From Chryseobacterium indologenes (GTDB taxonomy: Bacteria > Bacteroidota > Bacteroidia > Flavobacteriales > Weeksellaceae), in assembly GCA_002439165.1 (NCBI GenBank), contig DJTE01000002.1:1-64000 (forward strand): DNA of 64,000 nt, in the 5' to 3' direction. Made by a program: the position numbers and the translations under genes. The notes under the pieces were generated by a model. The model had not been told where the DNA came from. It saw only the letters and a list, made by a program, of their open reading frames with translations, and searched no databases. Below, piece by piece: positions 6,866-15,916 of the stretch; position 1 is the first letter of the stretch; each line of letters opens with the position of its first letter.

Positions 6866-9196
6866 TTATATTTTCGTAAGTTTTGCGTATTTCAGAATCA
6901 GGTTTTTCTCACCTTCATGCATGAAAACAACTTTGGCTTTGATATTCTGAGGATCTGTTCCGTCCAGGAAAGTCACTTCCCCTATTCCGAAACGGTCGTG
7001 TCTTACTTTATCGCCTACTTCAATATCCTGGGAAGAAGCTCCGCTTGGATTGATGATTTTAGCGGTACTTACAGGTTTCAGTTTTCTTACTTCGGGAGCA
7101 GGCTGTGAAGTTTCTCCCCTGTCGATGGTTTTCTTCTCTACTTTTCTGAAAGAGCGTTGTTCGGAAGGGTGTTCATCAAAAATATTGGATTTCAGTCCGG
7201 CGTTATTGATGAATCTTTTTTCCATGGCCGGATTGATGAACTCAATATATTCTTCATCTACCTCGCTTAAGAATCTTGAAGGTTCGGCATCTGTAATTTT
7301 CCCCCACTGGAAACGGGAAACGGCATAGGAAAAGAAAACCTGCTTCTCTGCTCTGGTGAGTGCTACATAAAACAGCCGTCTTTCTTCTTCCAGATCCTCC
7401 CTGGTCGCAGAGCTCATAAAGCTCGGGAAAAGGTTTTCTTCAAGACCAACCAGGTGAACCACCGGGAACTCCAGACCTTTTGAAAGGTGAATCGTCATCA
7501 GGGAAACCATATCATCTTCAAGATCTTTATCCTGGGTATCCGCAGACAGGGCAATATTTTCAAGGAAGTTGGAAAGGCTTGGATCCCCGTCTTCCAGTTG
7601 CATCTGTTCTTCAATAAACCCCTGCATGGAGTTCATTAATTCCTGTACGTTTTCTACCCTGGAAATTCCTTCCGGAGTCTGGTCGTCTTTTAAAAACTTG
7701 ATCAGCCCGCTCCGTTTTGCCACTTCCATAGCCACACTGTATGCGGTTTCGGTTTTCAGCAGTACCTGGAATGCTTTGATCATCGACCAGAAATCGTTCA
7801 GTTTATTTAAAACTCCGTTATTTAAGCCTAATTGCGGAGCATACATCGGAAGGTTATCCAGTACTTTTGAAACGGAAACATTCTGGGCATCTGCAAAAAC
7901 AATCAGTTTGTTCTGAGTGGTTTCCCCGATTCCTCTTGCCGGATAATTGATGATTCTGGTGAGTGCTTCAGAATCGTTTTCATTGATCAGAAGTCGGAGA
8001 TAGGCGATCAGGTCCTTTACCTCTTTTCTTTGGTAGAAAGAAAGTCCGCCATATACTTTGTATGGAATATTTTTACGTCTTAGCGCATCTTCAAACGCTC
8101 TGGTCTGAGAGTTGGTTCTGTACAGGATTGCAAAATCACTGTATTTTCTCTGGTCACGGTTGCGCAGTTCCCAGATATTTCCGGCTACGAAATTGGCTTC
8201 ATCCGCATCGGAGAGGGAACGGTATACTTTAATCTTATCTCCTTCTTCGTTATCACTGAACACATTCTTTTTGAACTGCTGAAGGTTTTTGGCAATCACT
8301 ACATTCGCAGCATTTACAATCGTCTGGGTTGAACGGTAATTCTGCTCCAGCGAAACGGTCATAGCGTCCGGATAATCTTTTTTAAAGTTGAGGATATTAT
8401 AAATGTTCGCTCCACGGAAAGAGTAGATCGACTGGGCATCATCCCCCACCACACATATATTTTCAAATTTTGAAGCCAGCGCTTTTACAATAAGATACTG
8501 TGAATGGTTGGTATCCTGGTACTCATCCACCATGATATACCTGAACCTGTCCTGGTATTTCGCCAGCACTTCCGGAAAACGGGTTAAAAGTTCATTGGTT
8601 TTCAGCAGCAGGTCGTCAAAATCCATGGATCCGTTTCTGAAACATGCTTCCACATATTTCTGATAGATCTGTCCGATGAATTTCATATTGGCCTTTTCAT
8701 CTGCTTCCATCAGTTCAGGATTGTTGAAATACGCTTTTACTGTGATCAGGTTGTTCTTATAGGTAGAAATTCTGGCCTGAACTTTTTTAGGTTTATAAAG
8801 ATCGGCATCGATATTCATATCTTTCAGCACTTTCTTGATCACATTCAGGGCATCCTGCTGGTCATAGATCGTAAAATTGGAAGGGTATCCCAGATAATGA
8901 GCCTCAATTCTGAGGATTCTGGCAAAAACCGAGTGAAAGGTTCCCATCCAGAGGCTTCTTGCATTGCTGGTTCCTACAACCTTAGCAATACGGTCTTTCA
9001 TTTCGCGGGCTGCTTTGTTGGTAAAGGTAAGCGCCAGGATATTGAAAGGGTCTACTCCGTTATTGATCAGGTGGGCAATACGCATCGTAAGTACCCGTGT
9101 TTTTCCGGAACCCGCTCCTGCAAGTACCATCAGAGGTCCCTGTAACGTGGTAACGGCTTCATATTGTGATTCATTGAGTCCTTTCAGATAATCCAT
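6866..9196 (-). CDS. uvrD: UvrD/PcrA-type superfamily 1 DNA helicase
   Basis: ATP-dependent 3'-5' helicase of DNA repair and replication-fork maintenance, 776 residues with the start at 9196 (MDYLKGLNES). Seen: Walker A GAGSGKT at 27-33, the MVDEYQDTNHSQY Walker B, GDDAQSIYSFRGA (motif III region), the QNYRST motif IV, and the MTIHLSKGLEFP and YVALTRAEK motifs V and VI. The C-terminal region resembles the PcrA RNA-polymerase-binding Tudor-like tail (VGDKVRHDRFGIGEV). An upstream frame start at 9247 is rejected: a full promoter (-7 TAATTTTG at 9225-9218, -33 TTG at 9247-9245, 19-base spacing) lies there. Confidence 0.95.
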   Translation of the reverse strand: MDYLKGLNESQYEAVTTLQGPLMVLAGAGSGKTRVLTMRIAHLINNGVDPFNILALTFTNKAAREMKDRIAKVVGTSNARSLWMGTFHSVFARILRIEAHYLGYPSNFTIYDQQDALNVIKKVLKDMNIDADLYKPKKVQARISTYKNNLITVKAYFNNPELMEADEKANMKFIGQIYQKYVEACFRNGSMDFDDLLLKTNELLTRFPEVLAKYQDRFRYIMVDEYQDTNHSQYLIVKALASKFENICVVGDDAQSIYSFRGANIYNILNFKKDYPDAMTVSLEQNYRSTQTIVNAANVVIAKNLQQFKKNVFSDNEEGDKIKVYRSLSDADEANFVAGNIWELRNRDQRKYSDFAILYRTNSQTRAFEDALRRKNIPYKVYGGLSFYQRKEVKDLIAYLRLLINENDSEALTRIINYPARGIGETTQNKLIVFADAQNVSVSKVLDNLPMYAPQLGLNNGVLNKLNDFWSMIKAFQVLLKTETAYSVAMEVAKRSGLIKFLKDDQTPEGISRVENVQELMNSMQGFIEEQMQLEDGDPSLSNFLENIALSADTQDKDLEDDMVSLMTIHLSKGLEFPVVHLVGLEENLFPSFMSSATREDLEEERRLFYVALTRAEKQVFFSYAVSRFQWGKITDAEPSRFLSEVDEEYIEFINPAMEKRFINNAGLKSNIFDEHPSEQRSFRKVEKKTIDRGETSQPAPEVRKLKPVSTAKIINPSGASSQDIEVGDKVRHDRFGIGEVTFLDGTDPQNIKAKVVFMHEGEKNLILKYAKLTKI

Positions 9197-9217
9197 GCTG
9201 CAAAAATTTTTGGAACA

Positions 9218-9247
9218 CAAAATTAATGCATTCAGAGGAGAATTCAA
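9218..9247 (-). promoter_or_regulatory. Promoter of the uvrD-like gene
   Basis: Minus-strand -33 TTG at 9247-9245 and -7 TAATTTTG at 9225-9218, spaced by 19 bases, placing the transcript start about 10-18 bases before the ATG at 9196. Confidence 0.65.
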
Positions 9248-9318
9248 ATTATGAAACTCATTTAACTTCCGGCTGGGTATTCTCAGAGGATTTTAACCGT
9301 GTTCTTGTATTTCTTCTT

Positions 9319-10200
9319 TTAATTTGCTTTTTTAAGCACGGTCCATTGTTCTCCATCAAACTTATATTCGGTATCCGTCATAAAAGAATTGCCGGTCAGC
9401 ATAATTTCAACATGGTAAGGATTTTTAAAATGTATTTCTACTTTAATATAATTTCCCGGTTCTTTTCTTTTTTTCGTCATTACGATTCTTCCTTGCTCTT
9501 CTATTCTGTATTTAATCAGATAACTGTATAGGGAGGGATCCAGAAACTCCTTTAATTCAGGTAACAGCTCCTCCGGCCAGAGTTTATTACCAAAATAAAT
9601 TTCAGCTATGTCTTTCCGGCTGTACAGGTTCTCAAGAGTTGTTTTATTCCAGAATTTGCTTCTTAGATAATTGGCCTGATCATACTCCCAACTCCGGCTG
9701 CAGCCATCTCCGTAATGACAGCCTGGTCCCCAGTCGATTAATGTAATATGAAACTGTATGTTTTTAAAATTATATTTTTTGATCTGGTCCGGCAGAGTAC
9801 GGCTAAGCTGATTATAAGCTTTATCAATATCTTGGTAATCCCTCCTTAGTTTTGCCATTTCCAGGCTGTCTTCTTTTCTCTTCTTTTCACAATCAAATCT
9901 GTAAGGTTCGGGGCAGCCCTTATATTCAGGTAAACCGATATGATAAGGGCACTCATCATCTTTATCAACAACACCGTCATCATCACTGTCAGGCCACGGA
10001 CAGCCATTATTTTCAACAGGTCCCGATTCTTTGGGACACAGATCCAGATAAAAAAGAATTCCGTCCTTATCTTCATCAGAAAGACAGGTTTTCCTGGTAA
10101 ATTCCTTACGGCACTTATTGAAGGCTTCTTTACCTTTAATATCCTGTGCTTTTACCCATACATTAAACAAAACAAATAATACAATGCAGTAAATTTTCAT
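9319..10200 (-). CDS. Secreted thrombospondin type-3 repeat protein
   Basis: 293-residue protein from the start at 10200 with a signal peptide ending at VKAQ. Two calcium-binding thrombospondin type-3 repeats follow at about 40-95 (DEDKDGILFYLDLCP and DSDDDGVVDKDDECP). The rest has Cys pairs and a charged helix (RKEDSLEMAKLRRDYQDIDK). This resembles the periplasmic linker of OmpA-like proteins, but no OmpA C-terminal domain is present. Function unknown; probably a surface or periplasmic calcium-binding protein. The longer frame to 10233 adds 11 residues before the signal peptide and is unlikely. Confidence 0.75.
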   Translation of the reverse strand: MKIYCIVLFVLFNVWVKAQDIKGKEAFNKCRKEFTRKTCLSDEDKDGILFYLDLCPKESGPVENNGCPWPDSDDDGVVDKDDECPYHIGLPEYKGCPEPYRFDCEKKRKEDSLEMAKLRRDYQDIDKAYNQLSRTLPDQIKKYNFKNIQFHITLIDWGPGCHYGDGCSRSWEYDQANYLRSKFWNKTTLENLYSRKDIAEIYFGNKLWPEELLPELKEFLDPSLYSYLIKYRIEEQGRIVMTKKRKEPGNYIKVEIHFKNPYHVEIMLTGNSFMTDTEYKFDGEQWTVLKKAN

Positions 10201-10310
10201 TCCGGTTTCAAAATAATTTGTCAGTTTACACAAAAATGAAAAAAAAGCATGAGGAAGTGTAACAAATACTCTGTTTTCTCTACTAATTTATGCAAAACAA
10301 TTTCTGCTTT

Positions 10311-11624
10311 ATGAAAAAACGACTTCTTTCTGTTGCAGCTGCATCTTTTTTCGGATTGATGCTGAATGCACAGCAAATTAAATTCGAAGAGTATGATCTG
10401 CCAAACGGCCTTCACGTAATCCTTCACCAGGACAATTCTGCACCGGTAGTTACCACAGGAGTGATGTACCATGTAGGAGCCAAAGATGAGGCTGCCAAAA
10501 GAACAGGTTTCGCTCACTTTTTTGAACACCTTCTGTTTGAAGGCACTCCTAACATCAAAAGAGGCGAATGGATGAAAATTGTTTCTTCCAACGGAGGACA
10601 GAACAATGCCAACACGACCAACGACAGAACTTATTATTATGAAACTTTCCCTTCCAACAACGAGCAGCTGGGTCTCTGGATGGAAGCTGAAAGAATGCGT
10701 CATGCCGTAATCAACCAGATCGGGGTGGACACGCAGAGAGAAGTTGTAAAAGAAGAAAAGAGACTGAGTATGGATAACAGACCGTACGGAAACCTTTTCA
10801 CGGCCATTCTTAACAATATGTTTACCAACAGCCAGTATCACTGGTCTACGATTGGTTCTATGGAAGATCTGAATGCTGCCAAGCTGGAAGAATTCCAGAA
10901 TTTCTATAAAAAATACTATATCCCGAATAACGCTACACTGGTAGTTGCCGGAGATATCAAGCCTGAACAGACCAAGAAATGGATCCAGGAATACTACGGA
11001 GGAATTCCGAAGGGAACTCCTGTTACCAGAACCTATACAAAGGACGCTCCTATTACCCAGGAAAAAGTAGTAACCTATACAGATGCCAACATCCAGCTTC
11101 CTGCTTATATCTACGGATACAGAACCCTTTCCAACACGGAAAGAGATTCTAAAGTACTGGAAATGCTTTCTGCCTACTTGAGCGGTGGAAAATCTTCGGT
11201 TTTATACAAAAAACTGGTAGATCAGGATAAAAAAGCTTTACAGGTTTCTGCCAACCCTATTGCTTTTGAAAAAGACGGGGTTTTTGCATTTTTTGCCATC
11301 CCGATGGGGCCAACTCCTGAAGCAGATCTGAGAAAAGTAATTGATGAAGAGATCAAAAAAGTTCAGACCTCATTAATTTCTGAGGAAGATTATCAGAAAC
11401 TTCAGAACCAGTTTGAAAATCAGTTTGTAAATGCCAACTCAAGTATTCAGGGAATTGCTGCTTCACTGGCAACCAACCATGTACTGATGGGAGATACCAA
11501 CCTTATCAACAAGGAAATCGACATTTACAGATCGATCACCAGACAAGATCTGCAAAATGCTGCCAAAAAGTATCTGAATCCTAACCAAAGAGTGATCATT
11601 AATTACCTTCCTGAGAAAAAGTAA
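10311..11624 (+). CDS. M16 family zinc peptidase, catalytic subunit
   Basis: 437 residues from the start at 10311 with an N-terminal signal peptide ending near LNAQ, so it acts in the periplasm or envelope. It carries the inverted zinc motif HFFEH at 69-73 and a downstream REVVKEEKRLSMD stretch providing the third ligand glutamate near 150. It is followed after 46 bases by a second M16 protein without the zinc motif, the usual arrangement of an active/inactive pair that forms a clamshell peptidase degrading short unfolded peptides. The in-frame ATG at 10290 would place seven residues before the signal and is less likely. Confidence 0.92.
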   Translation: MKKRLLSVAAASFFGLMLNAQQIKFEEYDLPNGLHVILHQDNSAPVVTTGVMYHVGAKDEAAKRTGFAHFFEHLLFEGTPNIKRGEWMKIVSSNGGQNNANTTNDRTYYYETFPSNNEQLGLWMEAERMRHAVINQIGVDTQREVVKEEKRLSMDNRPYGNLFTAILNNMFTNSQYHWSTIGSMEDLNAAKLEEFQNFYKKYYIPNNATLVVAGDIKPEQTKKWIQEYYGGIPKGTPVTRTYTKDAPITQEKVVTYTDANIQLPAYIYGYRTLSNTERDSKVLEMLSAYLSGGKSSVLYKKLVDQDKKALQVSANPIAFEKDGVFAFFAIPMGPTPEADLRKVIDEEIKKVQTSLISEEDYQKLQNQFENQFVNANSSIQGIAASLATNHVLMGDTNLINKEIDIYRSITRQDLQNAAKKYLNPNQRVIINYLPEKK

Positions 11625-11670
11625 TCTACGGAGTACCAGGAAAAATTGATTACCATAATAATTTTTACAA

Positions 11671-13701
11671 ATGAAAAAGCAATTAACATATATAGCGGCA
11701 GCATTTTTATTCGCAGGAATGCTTTCTGCACAAAAAATAGACCTTAACGCAATGCCAAAGCCGGGACCAACACCTGCCATCAACATTGCCAAGCCAAAAA
11801 CTTTCCAGATGAGCAACGGACTTACGGTAATGGTGGTAGAAAACCACAAGCTGCCAAGAGTAAGCGCCAGCCTTTCTATGGACAGACCTCCTTATTATGA
11901 AGGTAATGTAACCGGTGTAAGCGAGATCATGGCGGAACAGCTTGAAAACGGAACTAAAAATTTAAGCAAAGACGAATTCAATAAAAAGATAGACTTCTTA
12001 GGAGCCAGAATCAATTTCACCTCTGCCGGGGCTGCCGCAGGATCTTTATCCAAATATTTCCCTGAAGTTTTAGCGCTGATGGCAGATGCTATCGTAAACC
12101 CTAATTTTTCTGCCGAGGAAATCAAAAATTCCAAAGACAGAACGATTGAAGGTTTAAAGGCAGACGAAAAAAATGCTCCTTCCATTGCATCAAGAGTATC
12201 CAATGCTCTGATGTATGGAAAAAATACTTCAAGAGGTGAATTTGAAACGGTTGAAACAATCAGTAAAATTCAGCTTTCAGATGTACAGAACATTTATAAC
12301 AAATACTATACTCCGGACAACGCTTATCTTGTGATTGTAGGGGATGTGAAGTTTGACCAGATAAAATCTCTGGTTGAAAAATCTTTCGGAGGATGGAAAA
12401 AAGCAGGTACCAAGTTCGCAGCGTTAGAGCCGGCTTCCAACCTGGCAAAAACAGAAATCAATGTAGTGGATGTTCCTTCAGCAGTACAGTCAGTAGTATC
12501 TGTGGGAAATCTGACTACCTTAAAAATGAAGGACCCTAACTATTTTGCAGCGACTATTGCCAATTATATTCTGGGAGGCGGTGCTGAAGCCAGACTTTTC
12601 ATGAATCTCCGTGAGAAGAACGGATTCACTTACGGGGCTTACTCCAGTCTGAGTGCCAGCAAATATACTCCGGTATTTTCTGCTGAAGCCAGCGTAAGAA
12701 ATGAGGTGACTGACAAAGCTGTTAAGGAATTCATGAATGAACTTAGCGGAATTACCACGATAAAACCTGAGGAATTAGAAAATGCAAAAGCAAAACTGAA
12801 AGGATCTTTCATCATGTCTCTTGAAAAACCTGAGACTATTGCAAGATTCGCTTTAAACCAGAAAGTTCAGGATCTTCCGGCAGATTTCTACGCAAATTAC
12901 CTGAAGTCTATTGACAAAGTAACGGTTGCTGATGTTTCTGCGGCTGCCAAAGCTACTATTCTTCCCAACCAGAGCAGAATTTTCATCGCAGGAAAAGGTT
13001 CTGATATTTCTGAAGGACTGGAAAAACTGGGGTATCCTGTAAAATATTTTGACAGGGAAGCCAATCCTATCGCAAAACCTGCTGCACAGAAGGTTGACGC
13101 CAATGTAACCACTGCATCTGTTGCTGATAAATACATCAATGCAATCGGAGGTATGGCAGCTGTACAGAAAGTAACGTCTATTTCTTCTGATGCTACCACA
13201 AAAATCCAGGGAATGGATATGAGCATGAAGCTGATCCAGGCAAAAGGCGGAAAAATGCTTATGGAACTTAAGATGGCAGGAAATACACTTCAGAAAATTG
13301 TTTTTGACGGTAAAGAAGGTTACCAGCAGATGCAGGGACAAAAGCTTCCTTTAACAGATAAAGAAAAAGCTGAAATGATAGAACCTGAACTTTTCCCTGA
13401 ACTTACTTTCGCTAAATCTGCGGATATTAAGGTAGCAGGAATCGAAAAGTACAACAATGAAGATTCATATGTATTAAAAGGTCCTAAAGGCACTTATTAT
13501 TACAGTGTAAAAACAGGTCTTAAAACCGGAGAGGTGAAAGTATCCGAAGGCGGATCTATTCCTACCAGCTTCAACAATTACAAAGAGGTTTCAGGAGTTA
13601 AACTTCCTTTTACCATCATTCAGAATATGGGGGGTATGGATGTAGATCTTACCGTACAGTCTTATCAGCTGAATCAGGCTAAAGATTCTGATTTTAAATA
13701 A
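11671..13701 (+). CDS. M16 family peptidase-like protein, non-catalytic partner with extra C-terminal domain
   Basis: 676 residues with a signal peptide ending at LSAQ. Residues about 35-470 are an M16 pair of domains, but where the catalytic partner has HFFEH this protein has VSEIMAEQLENGT, so the zinc ligands are lost. The late GGGAEARLFMNLREKNGFTYGAYS stretch is the R/Y pair typical of inactive subunits, here an RLF...R...YG pattern. About 190 extra residues after 485 (ADKYINAIGGMAAVQKV onward, with KGPKGTYYYSVKTGL) resemble the lipoprotein-sorting or GLPGLI-like beta fold appended to other flavobacterial M16 proteins. It likely pairs with the upstream gene. Confidence 0.88.
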   Translation: MKKQLTYIAAAFLFAGMLSAQKIDLNAMPKPGPTPAINIAKPKTFQMSNGLTVMVVENHKLPRVSASLSMDRPPYYEGNVTGVSEIMAEQLENGTKNLSKDEFNKKIDFLGARINFTSAGAAAGSLSKYFPEVLALMADAIVNPNFSAEEIKNSKDRTIEGLKADEKNAPSIASRVSNALMYGKNTSRGEFETVETISKIQLSDVQNIYNKYYTPDNAYLVIVGDVKFDQIKSLVEKSFGGWKKAGTKFAALEPASNLAKTEINVVDVPSAVQSVVSVGNLTTLKMKDPNYFAATIANYILGGGAEARLFMNLREKNGFTYGAYSSLSASKYTPVFSAEASVRNEVTDKAVKEFMNELSGITTIKPEELENAKAKLKGSFIMSLEKPETIARFALNQKVQDLPADFYANYLKSIDKVTVADVSAAAKATILPNQSRIFIAGKGSDISEGLEKLGYPVKYFDREANPIAKPAAQKVDANVTTASVADKYINAIGGMAAVQKVTSISSDATTKIQGMDMSMKLIQAKGGKMLMELKMAGNTLQKIVFDGKEGYQQMQGQKLPLTDKEKAEMIEPELFPELTFAKSADIKVAGIEKYNNEDSYVLKGPKGTYYYSVKTGLKTGEVKVSEGGSIPTSFNNYKEVSGVKLPFTIIQNMGGMDVDLTVQSYQLNQAKDSDFK

Positions 13702-13721
13702 AACAAGCCTGTTTTCATATA

Positions 13722-13752
13722 AAAAACGGCAGCAAAAGCTGCCGTTTTTATT
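13722..13752 (+). terminator. Terminator after the M16 pair
   Basis: Perfect 12-base stem AAAAACGGCAGC (13722-13733) with GCTGCCGTTTTT (13738-13749), AAAA loop, ending in a T-run. It separates the protease operon from secG. Confidence 0.9.
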
Positions 13753-13779
13753 TTAAATAATATTTGCAGGCATCTTTTT

Positions 13780-13809
13780 TTGTCATTCAGTAAAAAAAGA
13801 TTAAATTTG
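13780..13809 (+). promoter_or_regulatory. Promoter of secG
   Basis: -33 TTG at 13780-13782 and -7 TAAATTTG at 13802-13809, 19 bases apart, 25 bases before the start codon. Confidence 0.75.
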
Positions 13810-13834
13810 CCCATTCAAAAAGATATCAGAATTA

Positions 13835-14188
13835 ATGGATACTATATTTACACTATTGATGGTTCTTGTTATGATTGCCAGCATTTTATTGGTAATCGTT
13901 GTTATGGCTCAAAATCCAAAAGGAGGAGGCCTTTCCAGTACTTTCGGAGGTGCATCTTCTGCACAGTTTGGGGTACAGAGAACCAATGATTTCATGGAAA
14001 AAGCAACATGGACGTTAGGCGGGGTTATTATCGTTCTTATCCTTATCAGTGTTGTGGTTACCGGGAAACCTTCAACAGCAGCTCCGGCACAGCAACAACC
14101 TGTGAAAAAAGAAGCTCCGGCAAAACAGCAGTCTGCTCCGGCTTCTACTACAACTCCGGTGCAAGCTCCGGCAGCTCCGGCAAAATAA
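13835..14188 (+). CDS. secG: Protein translocase subunit SecG
   Basis: Small subunit of the SecYEG channel in the inner membrane, assisting SecA-driven export. Two membrane segments at about 3-24 and 58-79 flank the conserved cytosolic loop QNPKGGGLSSTFGG, diagnostic for SecG. At 117 residues it is longer than enteric SecG core because of a low-complexity Ala/Pro/Lys/Gln tail (about 83-117, QQQPVKKEAPAKQQ, repeated APA and AP units), a tail seen in Bacteroidota SecG. Own promoter and terminator, so it appears monocistronic. Confidence 0.95.
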   Translation: MDTIFTLLMVLVMIASILLVIVVMAQNPKGGGLSSTFGGASSAQFGVQRTNDFMEKATWTLGGVIIVLILISVVVTGKPSTAAPAQQQPVKKEAPAKQQSAPASTTTPVQAPAAPAK

Positions 14189-14212
14189 GAAAGTCAATAC
14201 TTTACATAAAAC

Positions 14213-14245
14213 AAAAGCAGTTCAATAATTTGAACTGCTTTTTTA
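14213..14245. terminator. Bidirectional terminator between secG and glycosyltransferase
   Basis: Perfect 13-base stem AAAAGCAGTTCAA (14213-14225) with TTGAACTGCTTTT (14230-14242), loop TAAT, with T-run on the plus strand and A-run upstream giving a U-run on minus. It abuts the stop codon of the convergent gene. Confidence 0.9.
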
Positions 14246-15076
14246 TTTGAGCCTGATCTTTTCAATCTGATGTCTGAGTTTTAAACCAGCCTTTAAAAAT
14301 GAATACTGAAGCGGTTTGGAGTTTTTATAATACTTATCAATAAAGATCTGCATGGCTCCGTAAAATCTTGCGAGATAGACTTCATCTTTTACCGTGCTCT
14401 CTCCTTTGTGATGAAGAATGGAAGCTTTTCCGTAATAATAATTCTTATAGCCGTTTTTTAATAGCGTATAACAAAGATCAATATCTTCGCCGTACATGAA
14501 ATAGGCTTCATCCAGCCCTCCTATTTTTTCATATACGTCTTTTTTCACCAGCAGAAATGCTCCGGTAACGACATCTACTTCCGCAATGGCATACTCATCA
14601 ATATCATTTCTGTAATAAGACTTTGAACTATTCTTTTTAAAGTTCGTAAACAGTTTTTCAAAAGAATTGAACATATCAGGAACAGAACGTTTGCTTTCAG
14701 GCAGGAAAACACCTGCTGCATCGTGCATCCTTACCCCAAGTCCGCCAAAATCCGGCTTGGAATCTGCAAAATCCAAAAGTTCACTGATGTAAAAATCCTC
14801 AAATTCCGTATCGGGATTCAGGATCAGAATATATTCTCCGGATGCCGTTTTAATAGCTCTATTATTGGCTTTAGCGAAACCGTCATTAGATTCGGAAGCA
14901 ATGAAACGGACATTGGGAAATTCAGCGATCAGATCTTTCCACGAGCGGTCTGTGGAAGCATTGTCGATAACGATGATCTCACAAGTATTCTCATCCGTGT
15001 ATTTCCGAACAGATAAAAGACAGCTTCTGAGCAGCCGGGTAACATTATAGTTAACGATAATTACTGACAGCTTCAT
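14243..15076 (-). CDS. Family 2 glycosyltransferase (rhamnosyltransferase-like)
   Basis: 277-residue GT-A fold enzyme transferring a sugar from a nucleotide donor to a surface polysaccharide or glycolipid. Seen: N-terminal LSVIIVNYN, DNASTD at 38-43, the DxD-type NPDTEF at 87-92, a central VVTGAFLLVKKDVYEKIGG substrate loop and a GEDIDLCYTLLKNGY acceptor-site ED motif, the WbbL/rhamnosyltransferase pattern. No membrane segment. The start at 15076 matches the family N-terminus; the frame extends to 15154 but that would overlap recR by 77 bases. recR lies one base upstream, so they are probably co-transcribed though not functionally linked. Confidence 0.88.
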   Translation of the reverse strand: MKLSVIIVNYNVTRLLRSCLLSVRKYTDENTCEIIVIDNASTDRSWKDLIAEFPNVRFIASESNDGFAKANNRAIKTASGEYILILNPDTEFEDFYISELLDFADSKPDFGGLGVRMHDAAGVFLPESKRSVPDMFNSFEKLFTNFKKNSSKSYYRNDIDEYAIAEVDVVTGAFLLVKKDVYEKIGGLDEAYFMYGEDIDLCYTLLKNGYKNYYYGKASILHHKGESTVKDEVYLARFYGAMQIFIDKYYKNSKPLQYSFLKAGLKLRHQIEKIRLK

Positions 15077-15077
15077 A

Positions 15078-15689
15078 TTAGTCTTTTTCGTTATACGGAA
15101 GCCTGTTGATGATCGATCTTCCCAAAGAAACCTCATCGGCATACTCCAGCTCATCCCCTACTGAAATTCCCCTGGCAATGCTTGAAAAGCTTACATCAAA
15201 GTTTTTAAACTTTTTATAAATATAATAAGCCGTTGTATCTCCTTCCATCGTAGCACTCAATGCAAAAATAAACTCTCTGACCTTTCCTTCATTCAGTTTT
15301 CTCTCAATACTCGGAATATTCAGCTGAGAAGGTCCTACCCCTTCCATTGGCGAGATTTTTCCTCCCAAAATAAGGTATTTCCCCGTATATTTCCCTGTAT
15401 TTTCAATAGCAATAACGTCTCTTACATCTTCTACGATACAGATCAGCTCACCATTTCTTTTTTCATTATCACAAATTTCGCATACATCAAAATCAGAGAA
15501 ATTATGACATTCTCTGCAGTATTTTATTTCACTGACAAGATTGATCAGGGAATTTCCGAGACCTACCGCCCTGGAACTGGGCTGTTTCAATAAATGAAGA
15601 GCCAGCCGCAAAGCCGTTTTCCGCCCTATTCCGGGCAGTCCCGAAATTTCATCCACTGCCTTTGCCAAAACTTTACTAGGATAATCCAT
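15078..15689 (-). CDS. recR: Recombination mediator protein RecR
   Basis: Works with RecF/RecO to load RecA on gapped DNA. The 203-residue protein has a helix-hairpin-helix GLPGIGRKTA at 17-26, a zinc finger with Cys58, Cys61, Cys70 and Cys73, and a TOPRIM domain (ICIVEDVRDVIAIE and the LGGKISPMEGVGP run) at about 82-175. The -7 box TATTTTTG lies at 15701-15694, only five bases before the start codon, so the message may be leaderless or nearly so. The dnaX-recR linkage of other bacteria is not seen here. Confidence 0.96.
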   Translation of the reverse strand: MDYPSKVLAKAVDEISGLPGIGRKTALRLALHLLKQPSSRAVGLGNSLINLVSEIKYCRECHNFSDFDVCEICDNEKRNGELICIVEDVRDVIAIENTGKYTGKYLILGGKISPMEGVGPSQLNIPSIERKLNEGKVREFIFALSATMEGDTTAYYIYKKFKNFDVSFSSIARGISVGDELEYADEVSLGRSIINRLPYNEKD

Positions 15690-15693
15690 AGCG

Positions 15694-15701
15694 CAAAAAT
15701 A
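15694..15701 (-). promoter_or_regulatory. -7 box of recR, implying a near-leaderless transcript
   Basis: Minus-strand TATTTTTG ends five bases before the recR ATG (15689). In this promoter class transcription starts a few bases after the box, so the start would fall at or next to the ATG. No clear -33 TTG is visible at the expected distance. Confidence 0.5.
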
Positions 15702-15916
15702 AGGAATATAGTTGAGGAGTGCCAGTGGTTGGGGAAGGGTTTTTAAGTTGGAGATTTGATGTTTGATGTTTGATATTTAAATGACTGCAGTCTTATGTCT
15801 ATCATCTATCATCTATCCACCTTCATCTTTCATCCTCCCTCCCCTCTTTTTTTCTCAATCTCTAAAAAACCTTTATCTTTGGCTTCTCAAATATTAATTG
15901 AAGAAAAATAAACTCA

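Noticed and set aside
6661..7108. Plus-strand frames beyond the TonB receptor (6661-6879 and 6836-7108)
   Set aside because: The first is made of the TC-rich simple repeat and the second is antisense to the helicase gene; neither has coding features.
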